Source of the DNA: Kordiimonadaceae bacterium
GTDB lineage: Bacteria; Pseudomonadota; Alphaproteobacteria; Sphingomonadales; Kordiimonadaceae
Reading direction: 5' to 3'
Assembly: GCA_017640725.1 (NCBI GenBank)
Contig: JAEPQB010000001.1
Span: 1,736,001-1,800,000, forward strand
DNA: 64,000 nucleotides
In this document: positions 32,616 through 42,419 of the stretch, piece after piece
How positions within the stretch are numbered: the stretch's first letter is position 1
Layout: each line of letters begins with the position of its first letter
Translations under genes and position numbers: made by a program
Notes under the pieces: model-generated
Seen by the model: only the letters and a program-made list of their open reading frames with translations
Database searches by the model: none
Told to the model about the DNA's origin: nothing

Positions 32616-34643
32616 ATGCGATTGTTCAGGGGGTGTTTTTACGCAGTTTTTGCGTTGTGTCTACCTATGGGTTTCGGTGTTTCGGCACAGCAGGAAGTGG
32701 GTAAAATCAGTGCAGAAGCATTTGCGCGCAGTTCCGTTATCAGCAACTATGATTTGTCGCCAAATGGTGAGCGGATCCTTTATCAAGAGCGAACGCCGGA
32801 AGGCCGGTTCTACGTAGTTTCAAAAGTCACCAGCGAAGGGATCAGGCCTGAAGCGCAGCTGCCCATAGCAAGTGACATTTACGCCAGCGGCGCGTTCTGG
32901 ATCAGCGACAGCAAACTGTTTGGCTATGCAGTGCGCTACATGGACAGCTTGCCTAGACTAGATGAAGAGCCTGCAGTCTCTGCCTGGGTAATGAATGCTG
33001 ATGGCACAGACCGAAAAACCCTTTGGCAGGAGCAGCCCAATCGCCGCAAAAAGAGGAAGAAGGGCCGAAAGCGCAAACCCGCGCACAAAGTCTCCTTCGA
33101 ATTGTTGCATTCGCTACCACAGGAGCCGGATCAAGTTCTTCTGATGCGCGTTGAGCAAACGCCAGAAAAACGCGACGATTCTGAATTGGATGTCGTCAGC
33201 GACGTATTCAAAATGAACATATCTACCGGCGATATGATTCAGGTGACGCCAGAGCATAACGTGACCGGCGCCAGAATGTTCAGTTGGGTTCCGGACCACA
33301 CTGGTGTCATCAGAATGGGCTACGGTGAAGTTGGCAAAGAAGATGAACCTGTGCTGCTTGTTCGCAAAAGTGCAGACAGTGAATGGACCAGATTGCATGA
33401 CAATGACTTGTTCAAGCGTGGCAAGTTTTTCCCGATTGCTTTTGGCGCCGACCCTGACATTCTTTATGTGTCATCTTCGATGGCGACTGGCCGCAGCGTC
33501 ATTTACCGTTTCAGTATCAAGCGCGGACGTCTGAAAGGAAAGATCTTTGGGCACCCATCTGCCAATGCCGGACAATTGTTTTTCTCCAAGGATCGCAGCA
33601 GCATTGCAGCTGTTTCATATTATGACGACGAGTTCCGTCTTGACATAAGGGACGACGAATTTAAGCAGCGTCGGGAACGAATTGCAGTTGCCGTTGGTGA
33701 TGACAATATCGCTCTTTCTGGGTCGGACGATGACGGCATGCGGCAAATCGTATGGGTTGGCGATGAGCGGGGTCCGGGTAAGCCCTGGTTATATTTCGGA
33801 GAAACCGACACCGCCATTGCGTTGCCAGAGCCGGCACCCTGGATAGATCCAGAAGCCATGTCTTCAACTCAGAGTATCAACTACAGGGCGCGTGACGGTG
33901 TTGAAATCCCGGGTTACCTCACCTTGCCGCCAGGCGAGAGTGACGCCAGCAATTTACCGGCTATTGTGATGCCGCATGGGGGGCCTTACGTTCGCGACTA
34001 TAAAACGTGGGACTATTGGGTCCAGTTTCTTGCCAATCGAGGGTATGCCGTTCTGCAACCGAACTTCCGAGGGTCATCTGGTTTTGGTCAACGCTTCTCT
34101 GCGTTGGGATACGGCGAGTGGGGCGACGATATGCAGCAGGATGTTGCCGACGGCGCCAAATGGCTGGTTGCGCAGGGTATCGCAGATGCGGACCGCATCT
34201 GCATCCTTGGCGGAAGTTATGGTGGCTATGCTGCTCTCATGGGCCTTGTTCAAGACAGCGATATCTTTCGGTGTGGTGTCGCATGGGCCCCGGTAACAGA
34301 CCTTAAAAAAATCCTTGTTCAGGACAATGCATGGGACAAGGATTATGCATGGTACTGGCAGGTAACCGGCGGGCGGTCAAAGAAAGAACTCAAAGAGATT
34401 TCTCCAGTTTTTCAGGCCAAAAAAATAACCAAACCGTTGTTGTTGATGCATGGGGTTGAAGACGACATCGTATTTGTGGACCAGTCCCGCATTATGGTGG
34501 CCGCACTCGAAAAAAGAAGAAAAGCTGCGCCGTTCCGCTATTTGGAATTTCCGGGCCTTGGCCATCAATTGGAGACCGAAGAGGCGCGGCTGAAGTTTTT
34601 GCAAGAGGTGGAAAGTTTTCTTTCCGAGCACAACCCCTCGTGA
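32616..34643 (+). CDS. Secreted S9 family (prolyl oligopeptidase-like) peptidase
   Basis: 675 residues from ATG 32616 (a TTG lies six bases earlier). The signal peptide is MRLFRGCFYAVFALCLPMGF up to VSAQ. A beta-propeller-like region (about 35-410) is followed by the alpha/beta hydrolase domain with PAIVMPHGGPYVRDY, QPNFRGSSGFGQRF, the nucleophile GGSYGGYAAL (Ser534), the acid in MHGVEDDIV and the His in GLGHQLE. It should cleave small peptides in the periplasm or outside. A striking basic run RRKKRKKGRKRK sits at about residues 144-155, inside the propeller. The next gene is a paralogue that has lost its catalytic residues. Confidence 0.92.
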   Translation: MRLFRGCFYAVFALCLPMGFGVSAQQEVGKISAEAFARSSVISNYDLSPNGERILYQERTPEGRFYVVSKVTSEGIRPEAQLPIASDIYASGAFWISDSKLFGYAVRYMDSLPRLDEEPAVSAWVMNADGTDRKTLWQEQPNRRKKRKKGRKRKPAHKVSFELLHSLPQEPDQVLLMRVEQTPEKRDDSELDVVSDVFKMNISTGDMIQVTPEHNVTGARMFSWVPDHTGVIRMGYGEVGKEDEPVLLVRKSADSEWTRLHDNDLFKRGKFFPIAFGADPDILYVSSSMATGRSVIYRFSIKRGRLKGKIFGHPSANAGQLFFSKDRSSIAAVSYYDDEFRLDIRDDEFKQRRERIAVAVGDDNIALSGSDDDGMRQIVWVGDERGPGKPWLYFGETDTAIALPEPAPWIDPEAMSSTQSINYRARDGVEIPGYLTLPPGESDASNLPAIVMPHGGPYVRDYKTWDYWVQFLANRGYAVLQPNFRGSSGFGQRFSALGYGEWGDDMQQDVADGAKWLVAQGIADADRICILGGSYGGYAALMGLVQDSDIFRCGVAWAPVTDLKKILVQDNAWDKDYAWYWQVTGGRSKKELKEISPVFQAKKITKPLLLMHGVEDDIVFVDQSRIMVAALEKRRKAAPFRYLEFPGLGHQLETEEARLKFLQEVESFLSEHNPS

Positions 34644-34688
34644 CGGGGTTTTGCTAAGAATTGACGGGGCATTTAGGGGGCTTAAGAA

Positions 34689-36773
34689 ATGTTGATACGC
34701 AAGAGCGTTTACCGCTATGCAAAATTGCTAGTGGCGTGGAGTTTGGTTACATCGTCAACCAACACATTTGCTGATGACACTGTAACAGACCCGGATCAAC
34801 AGGTTATCTACAGCGTGGATGACTTTGTTGGTGAATGGACCGTTAGTGGTATGCGCTTGTCTCCAAACGGCAAGAACTTGGCATTTACCATGCCTCACAA
34901 AGATCAGATTTTGCTTTTGGTTGGAACGTTTGAAGGCGTAGACCTAACCACACATACCAATATCCCCTTCACCCGTGATGCCTACCCGGTAAACGTTCAG
35001 TGGGCCACCGATGATAGGCTGGTCTTCACGTTACGGCAGAAGACAAAAATCAATCGCACAAAATATTATACCTGGTCAGAGATCCTGATGAGCATCAACT
35101 CCGATGGGACTGACCCTCAGTTCCTCAGAACTGACGGCAAAAGCGGAAAGACCCTCAGCCATATTGATAATGCAGATATCATCAGTTTGTTGAGAGATGA
35201 CCCGGACACCATTTTGGTCGGCAAGTCCCGTCGCAAGAACTGGCTACAGGAATACTATCAAGGTGCCATTGACGATGTTTACAAGCTGAACATCAAGACT
35301 GGTGAGATGTCGCTATATTTAAAAGGGCCGAAAATCAATCGGTTCAAGTTTAACGACTGGTACGCAGACCATAAAGGTCACATCCGCTTCGGCTATGGCT
35401 ACGACCATAAGGGCAACAGCGTGATGATAATCCGGGGTCGCGGTGACGAAGACTGGACGGTTCTTAGTGATAACGAACTGTTTGAAGAGGGCAAATTTGC
35501 ACCTCTTCGATTTGGCGCAGGCGATAACGAATTTTACGTGTTGTCGTCACTGGCTACGGGCCGGATGGCGGTCTATCAGTTTGATATCGCCACGGGCACT
35601 TTGGGCGATCTGGTTTTTGAACATGACGAAGTGGATGTAACCGGCATTGTTTACTCTGTCGAAAAGGGGAAAGTGGTTGCCGCCAACTACAATGATGGCG
35701 GGCCCAAAATCCACTATCTAGACGATGACTATGGCGCTTTGAGAAATCGACTAGGCAAAGCTTTGAAAACTGGGTTTTCTATCTGGTCAAAAGGCGACGA
35801 TGACAATTCAATGATTGTGCTTAAAGGTGACGAGCGAGACGCAGGGTCCTACTATTTTTATGACGCTGAAAACCTGCACCTGCACTATCTGGGCTCTCGC
35901 ATCACCAGTTTGCACCCAGAGCAAATGGCTCAGATGGAAAGCGTATCGTATGAAACACGCGACGGCCTGACGATCGATGCTGTTTTGACCAAGCCACGCC
36001 TTAGTAATGATGAAGCTTTGCCATTCATCGTGATGCCGCATACCAACCCGGGTGGGCGCGATTCCGTTGGCTGGGATCGAACAGTCCAATTCCTTGCCAA
36101 TCGCGGCTACGGTGTTTTTCAGCCAAACTACAGAGGGTCCTCTGGGTTTGGTCAGCGCTTCAGATTGCTGGGAGACGGCGAATGGGGCCGGGATATGCAA
36201 AATGACCTTGCTGACGGTGCCGAGTGGCTCATCGACGAAGGACATGCGGCAGAAGGCAAGATCTGCATTATGGGGCGCGGCTATGCTGGTTATGCTGCGC
36301 TTATGGCACTTGCAAAAGATGGAGACTTGTTCTCTTGTGCGATAGCACGAGACGCTCCGGTGGATATCCGTGATATGCTTAAGGATCGGAATGCACTTAA
36401 AGAGGGCACAGCCACCTATCAACAGATTGCAGGCAACCTTAAGAGAAAAGAGCTGGCTACTATTTCTCCGGCAAAACTTGTTCCTGACATTGATGGGCCA
36501 GTGCTTTTGTATCATTGGGAAGATTCCCGGTACAATGTGAAGCATATGCGGAAGTTTGTGAAAGCACTCACAAAGGCCAAAAAGCAGTTTGATTATGTGG
36601 AAATCGAACCGTCTAAAGGCAAAGATCTATATGACAGGAACAAGGACCAAAAACAGTTTCTGGAACTGGTTGAAGCGTGGCTTATGAAGGTGAATCCAAC
36701 ATCACTATTGGTGGCAGCGAGTGAGCAAGGGAAAGCGTCTCCTATGCCTGACACAACCGAGAGCAGCCGGTAA
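34689..36773 (+). CDS. S9 peptidase-like protein, catalytically dead paralogue
   Basis: 694 residues with a signal peptide (cleavage near NTFA-DD) and the same propeller plus hydrolase layout as its neighbour; VQFLANRGYGVFQPNYRGSSGFGQRF (in parts) aligns directly. The nucleophile elbow is GRGYAGY where the neighbour has GGSYGGY, so the catalytic serine is Gly531. The acid loop is HWEDSRY in place of HGVEDDI, and the His region reads SKGKDL in place of GLGHQL. All three triad positions appear lost while the reading frame and the rest of the domain are intact, so it is a maintained pseudoenzyme and not a decaying gene. It lies 45 bases after the active paralogue and may modulate it or bind peptides. 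Confidence 0.9.
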   Translation: MLIRKSVYRYAKLLVAWSLVTSSTNTFADDTVTDPDQQVIYSVDDFVGEWTVSGMRLSPNGKNLAFTMPHKDQILLLVGTFEGVDLTTHTNIPFTRDAYPVNVQWATDDRLVFTLRQKTKINRTKYYTWSEILMSINSDGTDPQFLRTDGKSGKTLSHIDNADIISLLRDDPDTILVGKSRRKNWLQEYYQGAIDDVYKLNIKTGEMSLYLKGPKINRFKFNDWYADHKGHIRFGYGYDHKGNSVMIIRGRGDEDWTVLSDNELFEEGKFAPLRFGAGDNEFYVLSSLATGRMAVYQFDIATGTLGDLVFEHDEVDVTGIVYSVEKGKVVAANYNDGGPKIHYLDDDYGALRNRLGKALKTGFSIWSKGDDDNSMIVLKGDERDAGSYYFYDAENLHLHYLGSRITSLHPEQMAQMESVSYETRDGLTIDAVLTKPRLSNDEALPFIVMPHTNPGGRDSVGWDRTVQFLANRGYGVFQPNYRGSSGFGQRFRLLGDGEWGRDMQNDLADGAEWLIDEGHAAEGKICIMGRGYAGYAALMALAKDGDLFSCAIARDAPVDIRDMLKDRNALKEGTATYQQIAGNLKRKELATISPAKLVPDIDGPVLLYHWEDSRYNVKHMRKFVKALTKAKKQFDYVEIEPSKGKDLYDRNKDQKQFLELVEAWLMKVNPTSLLVAASEQGKASPMPDTTESSR

Positions 36774-36788
36774 AGAGGCAAGCCCCAA

Positions 36789-36817
36789 ACAAGCGTGATA
36801 TATGTCATCGCGCTTGT
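36789..36817. terminator. Bidirectional hairpin between convergent S9-like and glcB genes
   Basis: ACAAGCG (36789-36795) and CGCTTGT (36811-36817) are inverse copies, with TGA/TCA pairing inside. The hairpin lies between two converging genes and is followed on the plus strand by TCTG and preceded by a short A-run, so it may serve both transcripts. Confidence 0.55.
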
Positions 36818-36845
36818 TCTGTCTGACTTTGAAGGTCTGTTTTCG

Positions 36846-39014
36846 TTATGCTGATTTTGCTTCCAGCCTGCGTTGGTGCAACAGCGGTTCTGTGTAGCCG
36901 CTTGGCTGTTCGCGTCCTTTCATGACCAGGTCAACGGCTGCCTTGAATGCGACACTAGCATTAAAGTTCAAGGCCATAGGCTTGTATGTTGGGTCGCCGG
37001 CATTTTGCTCATCTACAACTTTGGCCATGCGCTCGAATGCTTCCATTACCTGTTCTTCATTGCAGATCCCGTGATGCAGCCAATTCGCAACATGCTGGCT
37101 TGAAATGCGCAATGTTGCCCGGTCTTCCATCAACCCAACGTCGTTGATGTCCGGGACCTTGGAACAGCCAACACCCTGGTCAACCCAGCGCACAACATAG
37201 CCCAATATGCCTTGTGCGTTGTTGTCGAGTTCGCGCTGAACCTCGTCCCCAGACAAATTGCGACCTTTAAGCAAGGGAACTGTCAAAATATGGTCGAGGC
37301 TGGCGCGTGGTTCTGACTGGAGTTCGCGTTGACGTTCAGCGACCGACACACTGTGATAATGCTGCGCGTGCAATGTTGCAGCTGTCGGCGATGGCACCCA
37401 GGCGCAGTTTGCGCCGGCTCTCGGGTGTCCGATTTTGTCCCGCATCATCCTTGCCATTTCGTCTGGCATGGCCCACATGCCCTTGCCGATCTGCGCGACG
37501 CCCTTTAGGCCGCACTCAAGCCCGATGTTGACGTTCCAGTCTTCATAGGCGCCAATCCAGGGCTCGCCTTTGATATCCCCTTTAGGCAAAAAGGCACCTG
37601 CTTCCATGCTGGTATGAAGCTCGTCGCCTGTGCGATCCAGAAATCCGGTATTGATGAAGACGAGCCGGTCTTTTACCGCACGGATACATTCTTTCAGGTT
37701 CACCGTTGTGCGACGTTCTTCGTCCATAACACCGACTTTGATGGTGAACCTGTCAAGGCCCAGAATGTCTTCAACCGCGCCCATGAGGTCATTTGTGAGC
37801 GCGACTTCATCAGGTCCGTGCATTTTGGGCTTAACGATATAGATGCTGCCGGTTCGGCTGTTGGCATTGTTGCCACTTTTTTGAAGGTCGTGAAGCGCAC
37901 AAAGGCTTGTGACCAAGGCATCCATCAGCCCTTCAGAAACCTCGCCGCCATTCGGGTCCAGAATTGCGGGTGTGGTCATCAAGTGTCCAACATTGCGCAC
38001 CAACAGCAGGCTGCGCCCCGGCAGTATGAGAACGCCTCCATCAGGTGCCGTGTAGCGGCGATCGGAGTTGAGCGTCCTTGTAAGCTCTTTACCGCCTTTC
38101 GAGAAAGTTTCGCTCAAATCGCCTTTCATCAGGCCGAGCCAATTGCGATACACCACCGCTTTGTCTTCGCCGTCTACGGCTGCGACGGAGTCTTCGCAGT
38201 CCTGAATGGTGGAAACAGCCGACTCCAAAACAACATCTTTAACACCTGCGGCTGAACCAGCACCGACAGGATGACTGCGGTCGATCTGAATATCGATGTG
38301 GAGGCCATTGTTTTTGAGCAGGAGAGAGTTTGGTGAAGCGGCGTCCCCACTATAGCCGGTGAATTGATCAGCATCCTTTAAGCCAACCGTTTCACCGGAC
38401 GTGGTTTCGGCGTTTAGCGTGCCTTCTGCCACTGTGTAGGCGGCGACATCACTGTGACTAGCGCCACTGAGTGGCACAGCTTCATCAAGAAATGCTGCCG
38501 CTTTCGCGACAACGGCGTCGCCTCTCACAGTATTGTAAGCAGCTGTTTTTTCTCGCCCGTCAGTTTCCGGGATCACATCTGTGCCGTAATAGGCGTCATA
38601 CAGGCTGCCCCAGCGGGCATTGGCGGCATTGAGAGCAAAGCGCGCATTCATCACGGGGACGACGAGTTGCGGGCCTGCAATCTCAGCAATTTCGGGGTCG
38701 ACATTTTTTGTGCTGATATGGAAGTCCACGCCTTCCTCAACCAAATAGCTGATATCTTTCAGGAATGCCTTGTACTCGGCGAAGTCATAATTGGGCCCGG
38801 GCCGGTCTTTGTGCCATGCGTCAATTTTGGTCTGAAGGTCTTCGCGGTGTGCGAGCGCCGATTTGATGCGTGGCCCAAAGGCTTCCACCAGACTGGCCAT
38901 TCCGGACCAGAATGTCTGGCCGTCAATTCCAGATCCTGGGAGCGCTTCTTTTTCAACAAACTCATGGAGTGCCGGGTCAATGGAAAGGCCGTTTTCCTCA
39001 ATCCGCTTGTTCAT
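36846..39014 (-). CDS. glcB: Malate synthase G
   Basis: 722 residues, the length of monomeric malate synthase G. Typical stretches include [21 protein letters not shown], the [10 protein letters not shown] segment, [10 protein letters not shown]-like [49 protein letters not shown] (the DEERRTS-type core with catalytic Arg and metal Glu) and [13 protein letters not shown]. It condenses glyoxylate with acetyl-CoA to malate in the cytoplasm. It lies downstream of isocitrate lyase on the same strand with 160 bases and a terminator-like hairpin between, so it is probably a separate transcript. With isocitrate lyase it completes the glyoxylate bypass. Confidence 0.96.
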   Translation of the reverse strand: MNKRIEENGLSIDPALHEFVEKEALPGSGIDGQTFWSGMASLVEAFGPRIKSALAHREDLQTKIDAWHKDRPGPNYDFAEYKAFLKDISYLVEEGVDFHISTKNVDPEIAEIAGPQLVVPVMNARFALNAANARWGSLYDAYYGTDVIPETDGREKTAAYNTVRGDAVVAKAAAFLDEAVPLSGASHSDVAAYTVAEGTLNAETTSGETVGLKDADQFTGYSGDAASPNSLLLKNNGLHIDIQIDRSHPVGAGSAAGVKDVVLESAVSTIQDCEDSVAAVDGEDKAVVYRNWLGLMKGDLSETFSKGGKELTRTLNSDRRYTAPDGGVLILPGRSLLLVRNVGHLMTTPAILDPNGGEVSEGLMDALVTSLCALHDLQKSGNNANSRTGSIYIVKPKMHGPDEVALTNDLMGAVEDILGLDRFTIKVGVMDEERRTTVNLKECIRAVKDRLVFINTGFLDRTGDELHTSMEAGAFLPKGDIKGEPWIGAYEDWNVNIGLECGLKGVAQIGKGMWAMPDEMARMMRDKIGHPRAGANCAWVPSPTAATLHAQHYHSVSVAERQRELQSEPRASLDHILTVPLLKGRNLSGDEVQRELDNNAQGILGYVVRWVDQGVGCSKVPDINDVGLMEDRATLRISSQHVANWLHHGICNEEQVMEAFERMAKVVDEQNAGDPTYKPMALNFNASVAFKAAVDLVMKGREQPSGYTEPLLHQRRLEAKSA

Positions 39015-39115
39015 CGTCGATTACCTTATTTACAGATACAAAAGGGTTGGCAGGCAAGAAATGTAGTTTGGGCAAGGATGATATCCAAACAAAACTTCTT
39101 GTGCCCAAAAGCAAA

Positions 39116-39149
39116 CTGCCGCCCTCTTCGGGTAGGAAAAGGGCGGCAG
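39116..39149 (-). terminator. Terminator-like hairpin downstream of isocitrate lyase
   Basis: A 10-bp perfect G+C-rich stem (CTGCCGCCCT with AGGGCGGCAG, 14-base loop) begins 25 bases after the aceA stop on the minus strand. The minus-strand sequence after the stem is T-rich (AGTTTGCTTTTGGG). It separates aceA from glcB. Confidence 0.65.
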
Positions 39150-39174
39150 CTTGATTTAAGCTTCAGTTAGTGGG

Positions 39175-40812
39175 TCAGCCGAACTGGTTCATGGTGTTGT
39201 CTTCACCAGCCGCCTTAAGGGCCGCTTCACCGGCGAAGTATTCTTTGTGATCATCACCGATGTCAGAGCCAGCCATGTTCTGGTGTTTCACGCAGGCAAT
39301 ACCCTGGCGGATCTCTTCGCGCTGAACCTGCTTTACATACCCCAGCATTGCTTCGTCACCGAAGTAGCGTTTAGCGAGATTGTCTGTCGACAGCGCGGCC
39401 GTGTGGTACGTCGGCAATGTAATCAGGTGGTGGAATATACCGGCGCGCTTGGAGCCGTCACGCTGGAACGTGCGGATTTTCTCGTCCGCGGCTTCCGCAA
39501 GCTCCGTGCTATCATACTCAACGCTCATCAAGTCCGCCCGGCTATAGTCAGACAGGTCCTTACCTTGCTCTTCCCAGGCATCAAACACCTGTTGGCGGAA
39601 GTTCAGCGTCCAATTGAAGGAAGGTGAGTTGTTGTAAACAAGCTTGGCGTTTGGCACCACTTCGCGGATGCGGTCAACCATGCTGGCTATTTGCTCAACA
39701 TGTGGCTTCTCGGTTTCGATCCAAAGCAGGTCAGCGCCGTTCTGGAGTGACGTGATACAGTCAAGAACGCAGCGGTCCGCACCAGTACCAGGCTTAAACT
39801 GGAAGAGGTTGGATGGCAGACGCTTTGGCCGCAGCAGCTTGCCGCCGCGATTGATTACCACGTCGTTTGAAGACAGGTCAGTGGCTGCCACTTCGTCGCA
39901 GTCGAGGAAACTGTTGTACTGGTCGCCAATGTCGCCTTCTTCTTTCGAGAATGCGATTTGCTTGGTCAGGCCGGCGCCCAGGCTGTCGGTGCGCGTTACA
40001 ACGATGCCGTTGTCGACACCCATTTCAAGGAAGGCATAGCGGCAGGCGCGCACTTTGGCGATAAAGTCTTCATGTGGCACGGTCACTTTACCGTCCTGGT
40101 GACCACATTGCTTTTCATCAGACACCTGATTTTCAATCTGCAGCGCACACGCGCCTGCTTCGATCATTTTCTTGGCGAGCAAGTAAGTGGCTTCGGCGTT
40201 ACCAAAGCCGGCATCAATGTCCGCAATGATCGGCACAACGTGCGTTTGGAAATTGTCGATTTTGCCCTGCAGTTCCGCTTCAAGGGCTGCGTCGCCAGTC
40301 TTGCGTGCAGCGTCCAGGTCGCGGAACAATCCACCAAGTTCACGGGCATCCGCTTGCTTAAGGAAAGTGTACAGCTCTTCAATCAGCGCAGGCACAGACG
40401 TTTTTTCATGCATGCTTTGGTCAGGTAGTGGCCCGAACTCAGAGCGTAGTGCCGCAACCATCCAGCCAGACAGGTAGAGGTAACGGCCTTTGGTGCTGCC
40501 GAAATGCTTCTTAATCGAAATCATCTTTTGCTGGCCAATGAAACCGTGCCAGCAGCCTAGGGACTGCGTGTAGCTTGCAGGGTCTGCGTCGTACGCAGCC
40601 ATGTCCTTGCGCATGATGTCCGCAGTATAGCGTGCGATATCCAGGCCCGTGTGGAAACGGTTTTGGGCGCGCATGCGCGCGACGGCCTCAGCATCAATGC
40701 CATCCCAAGTGCCTTTATAGCTTTTGATCAGTTCCTGGACGTTCTCAATTTCATTTTGATAGTCCATCGTGTTGGTTCCGTTCAATGTTCCAGCATTGTT
40801 ATCGTAAGGCAT
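39175..40812 (-). CDS. aceA: Isocitrate lyase (long AceA type)
   Basis: 545 residues from ATG 40812, which has AGAGGAGAA six bases upstream; the frame is open to 40863 without a ribosome site. It belongs to the longer (about 530-residue) isocitrate lyase group. The catalytic cysteine is in DEKQCGHQDGKVTVP (KQCGH in place of the common KKCGH), with IADIDAGFGNAEATY for metal binding, RTDSLGA, and the NNSPSFNWTLNF substrate loop. It splits isocitrate to glyoxylate and succinate, the first step of the bypass on acetate or fatty acids. It diverges from an acyl-CoA-responsive type regulator across a region full of TTGTAA motifs. Confidence 0.96.
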   Translation of the reverse strand: MPYDNNAGTLNGTNTMDYQNEIENVQELIKSYKGTWDGIDAEAVARMRAQNRFHTGLDIARYTADIMRKDMAAYDADPASYTQSLGCWHGFIGQQKMISIKKHFGSTKGRYLYLSGWMVAALRSEFGPLPDQSMHEKTSVPALIEELYTFLKQADARELGGLFRDLDAARKTGDAALEAELQGKIDNFQTHVVPIIADIDAGFGNAEATYLLAKKMIEAGACALQIENQVSDEKQCGHQDGKVTVPHEDFIAKVRACRYAFLEMGVDNGIVVTRTDSLGAGLTKQIAFSKEEGDIGDQYNSFLDCDEVAATDLSSNDVVINRGGKLLRPKRLPSNLFQFKPGTGADRCVLDCITSLQNGADLLWIETEKPHVEQIASMVDRIREVVPNAKLVYNNSPSFNWTLNFRQQVFDAWEEQGKDLSDYSRADLMSVEYDSTELAEAADEKIRTFQRDGSKRAGIFHHLITLPTYHTAALSTDNLAKRYFGDEAMLGYVKQVQREEIRQGIACVKHQNMAGSDIGDDHKEYFAGEAALKAAGEDNTMNQFG

Positions 40813-40924
40813 CGCAATTCTCCTCTGCACAAACCCAGCGTATTGGTGTCTCTGGTCAGACACGTCGCTTTCGAGTCAGGAAATACGCTCAAAAAAGGAT
40901 TTTTCGCAGGCAAAAAAAGTGATG

Positions 40925-40983
40925 TTGTAAAAAATTACAAATCAAATTGTAAGAATGTAAAGTTTGTAATAATATTATTGTAA
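40925..40983. promoter_or_regulatory. Array of TTGTAA/TTACAA motifs between aceA and its regulator
   Basis: Within 59 bases the hexamer TTGTAA or its reverse TTACAA occurs at 40925, 40935 (reverse), 40947, 40964 and 40978, with ATGTAA at 40955. The first two form a perfect inverted repeat TTGTAA-AAAA-TTACAA. The array ends 14 bases before the regulator start codon and lies about 110 bases upstream of aceA, so it is the likely operator of the divergent XRE-type regulator. Confidence 0.65.
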
Positions 40984-40997
40984 CAGTTGGGCGATTT

Positions 40998-42389
40998 ATG
41001 GCGAAAAAGCGTAGTACATTTATGGGGCCCCGTATTCGGCGCTTGCGCCGGGACCTGGGCCTCACCCAAACGATGATGGCGGAAGACCTCGAGGTTTCGC
41101 CGTCTTACATCGCGCTTATTGAAAGTAACCAACGGCCTGTAACAGCTTCCACACTTCTTAAACTTGCTGAAATTTATCGCATTGATATTGCCTCCCTTGC
41201 GCGCGGCGCGGGTGAGGATTTTCATGACCAGATTTCTACTGCGTTCAAGGACCCGCTGTTTGCTGACCTGGATGTTTCGCCGCTGGAACTCCAGGATTTT
41301 GGCAGCACCTTCCCAGTAACGGCAGAGGCGGTGCTGCGGCTATACTCCGCGTACCAGCAGGGCCAGATGGCGCTGGCGGACAAATCGGGAGGCGATTCAG
41401 TTGGCCCGGACCCAGTGAGCGAAGCGCGGCGTTTCCTGGCGGTACGCAAAAACTATTTTGCCGAAATCGATGAGAAGGCGGAAACCCTCTCTGCCGACGT
41501 GAAACGAGCGGGTGGATTTGAGCGATACTTTGCGGACCAGCGTATTCGTGTTCGCCACCTGCCAGCTGACCTAATGGTGGGTTTTGCGCGGCGTTTTGAT
41601 GTGCACCGAAAAGAAATCGTCCTTGATGAAGCGCTTGATAAAGCCAGCGCCACCTTTCAGTTGGCTTTGCAGGTTGTCTATCTGGAGATGACAAGCATCA
41701 TCTCGGACATACTCGCCGGTGTAAGTTTCGAGTCTGAAGCGGGTGAGAAATTGACGCGCAGAGCGCTCGCAAGCTATGCCGCAGCGGCACTGATGATGCC
41801 CTATCAAACGTTTGCCAAAGCCGCCAAGTCCCGCATGTATGACATTGAAGCGCTGGCCCGTCAGTTTGGTGCCAGCTTTGAGCAGGTGGCTCATCGTCTG
41901 ACAACTCTGCAAAAACCAGGGGCGGAGGGCGTGCCATTCTTCTTTATAAGAATTGACGCTGCCGGCAATGTGTCGAAGCGGCTTGACGGCGCAGGCTTTC
42001 CGTTCGCGTTGCACGGCGGATCTTGTCCCCTCTGGTCGCTCCATAATGCGTTTGCGAATCCACGAAAAATTCTCACGCAGTGGGTCGAACTCCCTGAAGG
42101 AGAGCGCTTCTTTTCCATTGTCAGAACGGTGACTGCTGGGGGCGGTGGCTATAACCGTCAAAAAGTTGAGCGCGCCATTGCGCTGTGCTGCGCATCAGAG
42201 CATGCGCATGAACTGATATATACTCAGAACCAGGATGTGACGACGGCAAAACCAACACCCATTGGCGTCACCTGTCGGCTGTGCCACCGGTCAGATTGTA
42301 TGGCGCGAGCGGAGCCACCAATTGGCAGGTCTCTCATGTCGGATGATTATCGACGCCCATCCGTCCCGTTTGGTCTCGAAGATACATAG
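40998..42389 (+). CDS. XRE/IrrE-type short-chain acyl-CoA-responsive regulator (ScfR/RamB/PrpR-like)
   Basis: 463 residues. The N-terminal XRE helix-turn-helix is IRRLRRDLGLTQTMMAEDLE then VSPSYIALIESNQRPVTAS. The middle has an ImmA/IrrE-like region without the HExxH metal motif (VYLEMTSIIS in its place). The C-terminal third carries GGSCPLWSLHNAF, RAIALCCASEHAHEL and CRLCHRSDCMARAEPP, the cysteine pattern of the short-chain fatty acyl regulator family. In mycobacterial PrpR such cysteines hold an Fe-S cluster and the domain binds acyl-CoA; RamB of the same family controls isocitrate lyase. The gene diverges from aceA across an operator-like array, which strongly suggests control of the glyoxylate bypass. 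Confidence 0.9.
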   Translation: MAKKRSTFMGPRIRRLRRDLGLTQTMMAEDLEVSPSYIALIESNQRPVTASTLLKLAEIYRIDIASLARGAGEDFHDQISTAFKDPLFADLDVSPLELQDFGSTFPVTAEAVLRLYSAYQQGQMALADKSGGDSVGPDPVSEARRFLAVRKNYFAEIDEKAETLSADVKRAGGFERYFADQRIRVRHLPADLMVGFARRFDVHRKEIVLDEALDKASATFQLALQVVYLEMTSIISDILAGVSFESEAGEKLTRRALASYAAAALMMPYQTFAKAAKSRMYDIEALARQFGASFEQVAHRLTTLQKPGAEGVPFFFIRIDAAGNVSKRLDGAGFPFALHGGSCPLWSLHNAFANPRKILTQWVELPEGERFFSIVRTVTAGGGGYNRQKVERAIALCCASEHAHELIYTQNQDVTTAKPTPIGVTCRLCHRSDCMARAEPPIGRSLMSDDYRRPSVPFGLEDT

Positions 42390-42419
42390 GCTTTGCCATT
42401 AACTTGAAAGCACTGGGAA

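Noticed and set aside
35808-36545. 245-codon minus-strand open frame
   Set aside because: Antisense to the S9-like pseudoenzyme gene; composition rich in Cys and His as in typical reverse-frame shadows.
37614-38255. 213-codon plus-strand open frame
   Set aside because: Antisense to malate synthase G, whose sequence is unmistakable.
41571-42161. 196-codon minus-strand open frame
   Set aside because: Antisense to the XRE-type regulator gene and without motifs.
40998-42389. IrrE/ImmA metallopeptidase activity for the XRE regulator
   Set aside because: No HExxH motif is present in the middle domain, and the C-terminal cysteine pattern fits the acyl-CoA regulator family.
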